From: Nitrospirota bacterium
Lineage (GTDB): Bacteria > Nitrospirota > UBA9217
Reading direction: 5' to 3'
Length of the DNA stretch: 36,532 bases
Assembly (NCBI GenBank): GCA_035516965.1
Contig: DATIZR010000075.1
Span: 1-36,532 of the forward strand
This document shows, piece by piece, positions 16,731-22,897 of the stretch (the first letter of the stretch is position 1; every line of letters begins with the position of its first letter). A program made the position numbers and the translations under genes. The notes below the pieces were generated by a model. That model saw only the letters and a program-made list of their open reading frames with translations, did no database searches and was not told the origin of the DNA.

Positions 16731-17093
16731 ATGAACAAAGAAAACATACTAACATTCAGGCTGCCAGGAGATCTTTACAGAGACCTCTCCCAGCGAGCGG
16801 TAAAGGAAGGCAGTACCATCTCTGATCTTGCGAGGAAGATCATCATGGAGCATGCGAGAGCTGAAGAGATGAGCCGTGCTCTGGAGGACATAACAAGGAA
16901 ACACTCGGTCGAACATGCCCAGATTCAGGATTTGATCAAACGGCTCGCCGTGAGTTTAGGAGCAAATAAAGGCGTAAGAAACTTGGATGAAGACATCCGA
17001 AAAATAATTATTCTCGTAAGTTGTATCGTAGATACCTTACCCGGCGCATCAGCCAGGCGACGCGAATACGGGTTGGATAAACTACAATTCTGA
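16731..17093 (+). CDS. Ribbon-helix-helix (CopG-like) protein with coiled C-terminus
   Basis: Residues 5-45 (NILTFRLPGDLYRDLSQRAVKEGSTISDLARKII) form a clear ribbon-helix-helix domain: a strand, helix A, and helix B introduced by GSTISDLAR. Residues 45-80 look helical and may be coiled coil. The ATG at 16731 lies 17 bases after the ParR-like gene, with AGAGAAG upstream, so it is probably in the same operon. It could be a second DNA-binding factor for the GTATAC repeats, a transfer accessory protein acting near oriT (as TraY or TrwA do), or an antitoxin. No toxin is adjacent. Confidence 0.7.
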   Translation: MNKENILTFRLPGDLYRDLSQRAVKEGSTISDLARKIIMEHARAEEMSRALEDITRKHSVEHAQIQDLIKRLAVSLGANKGVRNLDEDIRKIIILVSCIVDTLPGASARRREYGLDKLQF

Positions 17094-17117
17094 TTATCGG
17101 GTTATCGAGGAGAGATG

Positions 17118-17477
17118 ATGAAAACAAAATTACAAATCGATGCGAGTCAGTTGACGTCCGAAGTAACGCAAGAAGTGCTTAGGGTAATAAAGCCTCTTCT
17201 TCCAGACAAAGAAAAATATACCCAAAGAGCGAGCATTTCTGAATCCGTTCAGCAGACAGCAATAAACGCTCTTCCTCAATTCGGGCTTTTACGATTGTGG
17301 CAGATTCTTGGAAACAGGAGAAAGGGAATTCCGCCAATCATCCCCGTAAGCAAAAGCTCTTGGTGGGCAGGAGTAAAATCGGGAAAATATCCGAAACCAG
17401 TGAAGCTGTCAGCGCGGTGCACTTGTTGGCGTACTGAGGATATCCGGGAATTGTTAGAACGGATGGGAAGGCCATAA
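17118..17477 (+). CDS. AlpA-like DNA-binding regulator
   Basis: The C-terminal half (residues about 55-118) matches the AlpA/excisionase-like winged helix: GLLRLWQIL, then VSKSSWWAGVKSGKYPKPVKLS, then CWRTEDIRELLERM. AlpA proteins of P4-type elements activate or assist integrase and excision. The N-terminal 50 residues are an extra segment of unknown role (QLTSEVTQEVLRVIKPLL). GAGGAG lies five bases before the ATG at 17118; an ATG directly before it at 17115 is equally in frame. It closes the maintenance cluster, after which the metal cargo begins. Confidence 0.82.
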   Translation: MKTKLQIDASQLTSEVTQEVLRVIKPLLPDKEKYTQRASISESVQQTAINALPQFGLLRLWQILGNRRKGIPPIIPVSKSSWWAGVKSGKYPKPVKLSARCTCWRTEDIRELLERMGRP

Positions 17478-17793
17478 CCATTCTCTGTTTACGCGTTATA
17501 GAGGTTACGCTTCAACAACCATTTTCGCGGCAACTCGTGGCCATTAAGAGAAACCGCGATATCCTTATGCCGTATAAGAAATTGCGATGATTGCCTATAC
17601 CTACTGGCGAGTAGACAGGCCGGAGTGAGAAGGGCTTACTGTGAGCTTACTGCTAGTTCCCGCTATTTATTCTTTTTTAATAAATGGGAGCTATTTATTA
17701 GCATCAATTTAATTACTCAAGCCCTATAATTATTATAAAAAGAAGCCTACGCTTAAGAGATCGTATTGCTCAGGGAAGGAAGGAGTGATGCAC
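17478..17793. other. AT-rich intergenic region with hairpin
   Basis: The region separates the maintenance genes from the metal genes. ATTTATT and AATAAAT (about 17674-17695) pair around a loop of mainly T residues, flanked by CCC and GGG, and could terminate transcription in either direction. A TATAAT-like segment lies near 17727. No gene is seen. Confidence 0.45.
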
Positions 17794-18183
17794 ATGAAGA
17801 AGTTGGTCCTGATTCAAGGCATTTTGTTAATATTGCTGGTGATGAGTGTCCCGATGATAGTCGAAGCTGTTTCCTATCCCGTCCTCGAGGAACATCGTCT
17901 AATAAGAACCAAAGCTGTTTTCAGCTCTGGATCGACACTTTACCTATTTGAAAGTGGTACTCCAGACGTGAAACAAGGAATAAGTGTCAATGATGTACTG
18001 ACTGTTTATCGCATGAATGACGACAACAGACTGTTCGAAGTGGGCAAAATCAAAGTCCTGTCTTTTGTCGGTGATTTTTATATAAAAGGTCAAGTTACAA
18101 CGGGCGAAATAAGGCATGATGACATAGCGAAAAAGGGGAATGTTTCATGCCTTGTCATTCTGCTGGACAGAGAGCCCAAGTAA
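17794..18183 (+). CDS. Exported protein of unknown function, FlgT C-terminal-like
   Basis: A signal peptide (MKKLVLIQGILLILLVMSV, cleavage near EA-VS at about residue 26) is followed by a roughly 100-residue beta-rich domain: STLYLFESG, GISVNDVLTVYR, VGKIKVLSFVGDFYIKGQV, then a final strand. The pattern resembles C-terminal SH3-like domains of FlgT-type exported proteins; this is a guess from pattern. The ATG at 17794 is eight bases after GGAAGGAG; another ATG at 17788 is too close. Its position before the CDF gene suggests cargo, but no metal-binding motif is visible. Confidence 0.65.
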   Translation: MKKLVLIQGILLILLVMSVPMIVEAVSYPVLEEHRLIRTKAVFSSGSTLYLFESGTPDVKQGISVNDVLTVYRMNDDNRLFEVGKIKVLSFVGDFYIKGQVTTGEIRHDDIAKKGNVSCLVILLDREPK

Positions 18184-18219
18184 AACCTATAATCAAGACT
18201 GCGTTGTGTGGTAAATTCG

Positions 18220-18257
18220 AAATTCATATCGCATTTCTAGAGGCCGGTGGGAATAAT
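18220..18257 (+). repeat. Possible vestige of the porin-leader element
   Basis: Two exact matches to the leader elements downstream occur here in the same order: AAATTCATATCGC (18220-18232) matches the 5' arm region of copy 1 at 19429-19441, and GGTGGGAATAAT (18246-18257) matches the start-codon region of copy 2 at 20024-20035. There is no leader peptide or 3' arm between them. It may be a decayed copy or chance. Confidence 0.35.
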
Positions 18258-18298
18258 TTAGAATAAAAGATCAACTGGCCAGCTCATCCCGTAGTTAA

Positions 18299-19243
18299 TT
18301 GCAAACCTTGAAAGCAATCGATGAACGCATGCAACACCATCTGAAAACTCGAGCTGCAATTGTATCTATCACTTCGAACTCGGTTCTGATCATTCTTAAA
18401 CTGGCTGCTGGATTGTTCATGCACTCAGTCAGCGTGATCTCCGAAGCCGTCCATTCCGCAATTGATCTTGTTGCCGCCATTGTTGCTTTTATGTCTGTTC
18501 GCCATTCGGGGAAACCGGCAGACAAAGATCATCATTACGGCCACGGGAAAATAGAGAACATTTCGGCCACAATAGAAGCGCTGCTCATCTTCGGAGCTGC
18601 TGTTTATATCATCTATCAGGCTGTACAAAAGCTGGAACACGGCAATATAGAAGTTGAAAGCCTCGGCCTTGGTACATTGGTCATGGCCGCGTCCGCTGCC
18701 GTCAACTTCATCGTCTCACGCTATCTTTTCAAAGTTGCCCACCTGACTGACTCTGCTGCTCTCCGCGGAGATGCGCTCCACCTGAGAACCGATGTCTGGA
18801 CTTCCCTCGGCGTTTTAGGCGGGCTTGCAGCAATTAAACTGACCGGTCTCGAGGTTCTGGACCCTGTTGTTGCTATCGTTGTTGCTCTTCTAATCATTAA
18901 AGCGGCCTGGGAACTGACCAAGGAGTCATTCTCGGACATACTCGATACGCGAATTCCTGCCAAGGATGAAGAACTAATCCACCGGGTTCTGGCCGAGCAT
19001 TCTCATGCTATTACCGACTACCATAAACTACGTACCCGCAAATCAGGCCATGTCCGCTATATCGATCTTCATATCGTGGTTCCCGGGCGAAGCATGGTCA
19101 AAGATGCTCATTCGTTAAGCGATCTCATCACTTCCCGGATCAAAGAGCGTCTGGCAAACAGCCACGTGTTAGTCCATATTGAGCCTTGCGACGGAATGTG
19201 TAACGGGTGTCATCTGGACTGTAAATCCATGGCTCATTCCTGA
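18299..19243 (+). CDS. Cation diffusion facilitator metal exporter with Cys-rich tail
   Basis: The product is a CDF-family antiporter of about 304-314 residues that exports divalent metal in exchange for protons. It has six membrane segments and then a cytosolic ferredoxin-like domain. Metal-site residues follow an HxxxD/HxxxD pattern: AVHSAIDL in TM2 and ALHLRTDV in TM5, typical of zinc-type rather than manganese-type CDFs; the GHGKIEN motif follows TM2. The last 20 residues add four cysteines (CDGMCNGCHLDC), an uncommon possible metal-binding tail. The start is uncertain: TTG at 18299 or ATG at 18329, neither with a good Shine-Dalgarno sequence. Confidence 0.9.
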   Translation: MQTLKAIDERMQHHLKTRAAIVSITSNSVLIILKLAAGLFMHSVSVISEAVHSAIDLVAAIVAFMSVRHSGKPADKDHHYGHGKIENISATIEALLIFGAAVYIIYQAVQKLEHGNIEVESLGLGTLVMAASAAVNFIVSRYLFKVAHLTDSAALRGDALHLRTDVWTSLGVLGGLAAIKLTGLEVLDPVVAIVVALLIIKAAWELTKESFSDILDTRIPAKDEELIHRVLAEHSHAITDYHKLRTRKSGHVRYIDLHIVVPGRSMVKDAHSLSDLITSRIKERLANSHVLVHIEPCDGMCNGCHLDCKSMAHS

Positions 19244-19319
19244 TGTTCATCCAGCTCACGCCTTTTTACCTCCCGTTATAAAAAATTAATAAAAAAATGA
19301 TCGAGCATTCATAAAAAGC

Positions 19320-19348
19320 TTGACATCCTTATCATCGTCTGTTATAAG
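19320..19348 (+). promoter_or_regulatory. Sigma-70 promoter of the leader/porin/NRAMP operon
   Basis: TTGACA at 19320-19325 and TATAAG at 19343-19348 are separated by exactly 17 bases. Transcription would start near 19355, about 680 bases before the porin start codon, leaving a very long leader that holds the two elements described next. Confidence 0.75.
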
Positions 19349-19390
19349 CCGCCTAGCATTTTTTCACATCATATTTTAACAGTCAGGAGG

Positions 19391-19588
19391 TGATGTCAAT
19401 GGACGGTGGCCCAAGTCACATGTGCAGCAAATTCATATCGCTATCGAAAATAGTGCCGGAGAACCGTTCATTGCTCGCCTTCGTCATGCCTTTTTCTTCC
19501 TAACGGCTCTCACTCTTATCCATTATTTTACGATAGCGCATCCTGCCCGCGATCTCGCGGGACATTATGGAGGTGCGGATAATGGGTA
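19391..19588 (+). promoter_or_regulatory. Leader-peptide RNA switch, copy 1
   Basis: The 5' arm at 19439-19455 lies in the leader reading frame. It pairs with the 3' arm at 19521-19538 over 17 pairs (one G-U, one bulged A). The 3' arm overlaps a second segment, TATCCATTAT (19517-19526), that can instead pair over 10 positions with ATAATGGGTA (19579-19588), which contains the next start codon. A hairpin CCCGCG-ATCT-CGCGGG (19546-19561) lies between. The two pairings exclude each other, the design of a translational attenuator. Copy 2 keeps the same plan with different bases. Confidence 0.72.
19399..19503 (+). CDS. Leader peptide 1 (34 aa)
   Basis: A perfect Shine-Dalgarno sequence AGGAGGTGAT lies just upstream of the ATG at 19399. 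The peptide begins MDGGPSHMCSKFISLSK and ends MPFSS. Its first 13 residues parallel leader peptide 2 (MEAGPAHRCNKIS), and synonymous differences (CCA/CCT for Pro, CAC/CAT for His) indicate that the amino acids matter. Codons 14-19 form the 5' arm of the RNA switch, so a ribosome passing them would prevent the arm from pairing. Probably a cis-acting regulatory peptide. Confidence 0.7.
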   Translation: MDGGPSHMCSKFISLSKIVPENRSLLAFVMPFSS

Positions 19589-19788
19589 TCATTACGATTC
19601 CTTCTGTTTCTCAACACATTCCGAATCATGAACTATTGTGTCCTTATTTCACTATAGGGACGAATACCTGCCTGGCATCGATTTTCTTTCTGATAATCGA
19701 CGCGGGAAAGGCCGAAGACCGCTGTCTGTCCGAAAACTGGGACGACTGCCCAATGGTCCTTTCAAAGCTGCTCAGAAGCAAAAACTGA
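19582..19788 (+). CDS. Small unknown protein controlled by leader copy 1 (68 aa)
   Basis: The ATG at 19582 follows GGAGG and sits where the porin start sits in copy 2. The start regions correspond: GGAGGTGCGGATAATGG here and GGAGGTGGGAATAATGG at the porin. I do not recognise the product. It has a hydrophobic stretch near residues 27-42 (IGTNTCLASIFFLIID), four cysteines, and a C-terminus reading CLSENWDDCPMVLSKLL. It may be a small membrane protein, or a remnant left when the leader was duplicated. It ends 45 bases before leader peptide 2. Confidence 0.5.
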   Translation: MGIITIPSVSQHIPNHELLCPYFTIGTNTCLASIFFLIIDAGKAEDRCLSENWDDCPMVLSKLLRSKN

Positions 19789-19833
19789 TTTTACCCGATT
19801 AATTTAACTAATGGAGAATGGGAGGTGATGTTT

Positions 19834-19899
19834 ATGGAAGCTGGCCCTGCTCATAGATGCAATAAAATTTCACGATTATTAACGCCGCTACGGGAATAA
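19834..19899 (+). CDS. Leader peptide 2 (21 aa)
   Basis: GGGAGGTGATG precedes the ATG at 19834 at normal spacing. The peptide is MEAGPAHRCNKISRLLTPLR plus a final Glu. It shares M-(D/E)-x-G-P-x-H-x-C-x-K with leader peptide 1. Its last codons and stop (19886-19899) form the 5' arm of RNA switch 2, so a terminating ribosome would cover the arm. The acidic/proline N-terminus recalls MgtL, in which low Mg2+ makes ribosomes drop off early; this comparison is inference. Confidence 0.7.
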   Translation: MEAGPAHRCNKISRLLTPLRE

Positions 19900-20037
19900 T
19901 ACAAGGGGGAGTTACTGCTTGCCCTTCACCACCTCGATCCATCTTCCGTTTATTCTCTTCTTTCCATTATTCCCGATAGCGCATCCCGCTCCATTACGTG
20001 GTGCGGAACAATCCAACGTCGGAGGTGGGAATAATGG
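19886..20037 (+). promoter_or_regulatory. Leader-peptide RNA switch, copy 2, at the porin start codon
   Basis: The 5' arm at 19886-19900 pairs with ATTATTCCCGATAGCG (19966-19981) over 15 pairs with one bulged A. The same 3' segment extended, CCATTATTCCC (19964-19974), is the exact reverse complement of GGGAATAATGG (20027-20037), which contains the porin start codon. Between them lies a hairpin with stem CCGC-CCA/TGG-GCGG (about 19986-20006). If the 5' arm is free, the start codon is exposed; if a ribosome occupies the arm, the start codon is captured. Compared with copy 1, the variable stem part changes from AAAATA/TATTTT to GGGAATA/TATTCCC, a compensatory change. Confidence 0.75.
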
Positions 20038-21401
20038 TCCTCATCGCAATTATTTCACTTTGTAAAAAACTTCTGAAAAAGAGCGCTTTTATTAGCGCCA
20101 GCGTGCTCCTTGTCGGCGTCGCGAACGCGGAAACTCCGTCTGAACCCGGTTGGGCGCCGCAACTGCTCGGAATGCAAGCGACTATCATCTATCAGAACAT
20201 GCCCGCGTTCTCAAGCCCGTATGAAGGTCCCCAAAGCCTGACATTCAAAAACGGAGAAGGTCATGGGCATACCGAAACGTACGGGATCTATCTCGGATCG
20301 CAGATCTTACCCCGTTTGCAGGCTTATCTCGATGTCGAGCAGGCGCGGGGCAATGGGATCGGCCATGCAGTCGGTTTGGGTGGTATCACAAACGGCGACG
20401 TCATCCGTCAGGGTTCGACTGATCTTGGGCAGAATCCGTATATAGCACGGCTGTTCCTTCGTTATCTCATTCCTTTGTCAAGGGAGACTGCATCGGTAGA
20501 AAGGGCAATGGACCAACTGCCGGGGGAAGAGCCTCTCAGCAGGATCGAAATAAAAGGCGGGTTAATGGCCGCAACTGACGATTTTGATCAAAATCGCTAT
20601 GCCAATAATACCCGTATCCAGTTCCTCAACTGGGGATTCATCAATAACACAGCATGGGATTTCGCTGCCAACACACGAGGATACAGCTACGGACTTCTCG
20701 TTTCTTACATAAGGCCATCATGGAAGCTTGCTTATGGAATCTACAAAATGCCCACGACGGCCAACGGCAACGAGTTCGATCATATCGGAACATCGAGCGG
20801 AAATAACCTGGAACTTACTCTTAGACCTAACCAGGAGGGAACGGTTATGCGTTTCCTCGCCTATTACAACACAGGGCGCATGGGCAATTATGAAGAGGCG
20901 ATCTCGACAGGCCAGGCAACCGGGATGGAACCCGATATCGCCAAGGACAACAGGCCGGGACGGCATAAATACGGGTTCGGCTTCAACGTGGAGCAGCCTC
21001 TCGCGGATGCAGGCGAAACGGGGGCCTTTGCCAGGATCGGCTGGAACGACGGGCATACTGAGGACTTTGCTTTTACCGAGGTGGACCGGCACCTGAGCAC
21101 GGGCATGCAGGTAAGCGGCGTTCACTGGGGTCGCACTGAGGATCGTCTTGGAGTCGCTTATGTATGGCACGGCTTGTCGCCCGAGCATCGTGAGTATCTT
21201 GCGGCGGGGGGGACAGGTTTTCTGCTCGGCGACGGCAAGCTCAATTACGGTCTGGAGCAGATATTTGAAACGTATTACCGAGTTCAACTTGGACAGTATG
21301 CGCAGCTATCTCCCGACTTCCAGTACATCCAGAATCCAGGATACAATCGTGACCGGGGGCCGGTCGAAGTTTATTCGGTGCGCTTACGACTGAGCTACTA
21401 A
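20034..21401 (+). CDS. OprB-like outer-membrane porin
   Basis: The 455-residue product has a signal peptide (basic start, ISASVLLVGVANA, cleavage near residue 31) and a long alternating beta-strand sequence ending in an aromatic residue (VRLRLSY), as outer-membrane barrels do. The C-terminal third has the hallmark of carbohydrate-selective porins: FARIGWNDGHTEDFAF, GVHWGR, GLSPEHREYLAAGGTGFLLG and NPGYNRDRGPV. Here it is joined to a metal transporter, 24 bases upstream of it, so the likely substrate is a divalent cation crossing the outer membrane, similar in idea to manganese-specific porins. The start at 20034 follows GGAGG and is the codon captured by RNA switch 2. Confidence 0.85.
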   Translation: MVLIAIISLCKKLLKKSAFISASVLLVGVANAETPSEPGWAPQLLGMQATIIYQNMPAFSSPYEGPQSLTFKNGEGHGHTETYGIYLGSQILPRLQAYLDVEQARGNGIGHAVGLGGITNGDVIRQGSTDLGQNPYIARLFLRYLIPLSRETASVERAMDQLPGEEPLSRIEIKGGLMAATDDFDQNRYANNTRIQFLNWGFINNTAWDFAANTRGYSYGLLVSYIRPSWKLAYGIYKMPTTANGNEFDHIGTSSGNNLELTLRPNQEGTVMRFLAYYNTGRMGNYEEAISTGQATGMEPDIAKDNRPGRHKYGFGFNVEQPLADAGETGAFARIGWNDGHTEDFAFTEVDRHLSTGMQVSGVHWGRTEDRLGVAYVWHGLSPEHREYLAAGGTGFLLGDGKLNYGLEQIFETYYRVQLGQYAQLSPDFQYIQNPGYNRDRGPVEVYSVRLRLSY

Positions 21402-21425
21402 TTTAATTGAGAAGGAGGATGGCCA

Positions 21426-22697
21426 ATGAACATCTTTAACCAGTTTTACTACCAGTACCGCCGCTTCGCCAAGGCGATCAGGCTTTTTTTACTCACAGCC
21501 GGTCCCGGAATCATCGTGATGGTTGCCGACAACGACGCGGGTGGAATCACGACCTACACAGCAACCGGAGCAAAATACGGCATGCATCTTCTGTGGTTCC
21601 TGGTTCTCCTCGGACCTGTGGCGTACTACGTCCAGGAGATGACCGTTCGTCTTGGAGCGGTAACGAAACGCGGCCATGCCGAAGCGATCTTTTCCGCCTT
21701 CGGCCGGTTCTGGGGCTGGTTCTCGCTGCTGGATCTGGTCCTGACCGACTGGCTCACCATGATCACCGAGTTTATCGGTATGACCGCCGCTATGAGCATT
21801 TTTCATATTCCGCCGGTCCTGACCGTTGTCATCTGCTGGCTCATCATGGGCGCTATGATCATGAGCGGGCGCTATTGGACTTGGGAAAAAATTGCGCTTC
21901 TGTTCTGCGTCCTTAATCTCATTTATATTCCCGCCGCCTTCATGGTTCATCCGTCGGTAAAGGACATTGCGTTCAACAGCTTCGTGCCTCATTTCCCGCC
22001 GGGCGGATTCACTAATGAACTCTTCTTCCTTCTCATGGCCAACATCGGCACGACGATCGCGCCCTGGATGCTGTTCTTCCAACAAAGCTCGGTCGTGGAC
22101 AAAGGTCTTCATGAGAAGGACATCAAATTCGGGAAGATCGATACCGCAATAGGATCGCTCCTCACCGTCATTGTTGCAACCGTACTGATCATCGTTTGCG
22201 GCAAACTGCTCTACGGCGTGCCGGTGGATGACGCTGCGGTCGCCGCCAAGCAGATCATGCCTCAAAACAGCATCATTGGGACCCTCATAGCGATCGGATT
22301 GTTCGATGCCGGTCTGCTCGGTGCAATCTGTATATCTCTGGCGAGTTCGTGGGCCTTCGGGGAGGTCTTCGGCTGGGCTCATTCCCTCAATCAGAAAGTC
22401 AGAGAAGCGCCGTGGTTCTATGCGTACTATTTCTTCGACCTTCTCCTTGCCGGGACCGTCGTCTTGATCCCCGGAGCGCCACTCGTTCTGATCACGCTGT
22501 TTGTTCAGGTGATCGCAACGACCCTGCTTCCTGCCGCCTTGGTTTTCCTGATCCTTCTTCTGAACGACAAGAAGACCATGGGCGAATATGTCAATACCAC
22601 GTGGCAGAACATTGTCAATATCAGCATCGTCGCTGTTATCATTGCCCTTTCCACGATGTACGGCGTAAGCACACTATTCCCTGATATGTTCAAATAG
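21426..22697 (+). CDS. NRAMP-related divalent metal transporter with altered metal site
   Basis: The 423-residue, roughly 11-segment protein belongs to the NRAMP/SLC11 fold. In TM1 the canonical DPGN is replaced by DAGG (VADNDAGGITTYTATG). In TM6 the canonical MPH is replaced by APW (GTTIAPWMLFFQQSS). Loss of the Met ligand, which selects against Mg2+ and Ca2+, and of the Asn ligand is what I recall for NRAMP-related magnesium transporters, so Mg2+ or a broad Mg/Mn specificity is more likely than classical Mn/Fe uptake. It is in one operon with the porin, a small membrane protein and an MgtE-like sensor protein. AAGGAGG precedes the ATG. Confidence 0.9.
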   Translation: MNIFNQFYYQYRRFAKAIRLFLLTAGPGIIVMVADNDAGGITTYTATGAKYGMHLLWFLVLLGPVAYYVQEMTVRLGAVTKRGHAEAIFSAFGRFWGWFSLLDLVLTDWLTMITEFIGMTAAMSIFHIPPVLTVVICWLIMGAMIMSGRYWTWEKIALLFCVLNLIYIPAAFMVHPSVKDIAFNSFVPHFPPGGFTNELFFLLMANIGTTIAPWMLFFQQSSVVDKGLHEKDIKFGKIDTAIGSLLTVIVATVLIIVCGKLLYGVPVDDAAVAAKQIMPQNSIIGTLIAIGLFDAGLLGAICISLASSWAFGEVFGWAHSLNQKVREAPWFYAYYFFDLLLAGTVVLIPGAPLVLITLFVQVIATTLLPAALVFLILLLNDKKTMGEYVNTTWQNIVNISIVAVIIALSTMYGVSTLFPDMFK

Positions 22698-22709
22698 GAG
22701 GAGTAAATC

Positions 22710-22886
22710 ATGATAAAGACCTTCTTCACTCACAGCTATGCCAAGATTCGCGAGATCAATCAAAAATACGAGAAGCCGAGAATTGAGATGTCCAGATGGG
22801 TAAGGGCATCCCTGATCCTGCTGCGTGTCTATCTGTTTTCGTTAATAGGTCTATCGGTTTATAAATTCATTACGCTGCTTAAATAG
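22710..22886 (+). CDS. Small single-pass membrane protein (58 aa)
   Basis: GGAGGAG lies seven bases before the ATG at 22710. The product has a charged, Lys/Arg/Glu-rich N-terminal half (KIREINQKYEKPRIEMSRWVR) and one C-terminal membrane segment (LILLRVYLFSLIGLSVYKFI). It lies 12 bases after the NRAMP-related gene and 11 bases before the MgtE-like gene, so it is in the same operon. I do not recognise a family. By position it may be an accessory or regulatory subunit of the transporter, as small membrane proteins are for several Mg and Mn transporters. Confidence 0.75.
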   Translation: MIKTFFTHSYAKIREINQKYEKPRIEMSRWVRASLILLRVYLFSLIGLSVYKFITLLK

Positions 22887-22897
22887 GGAGGTGAGCG

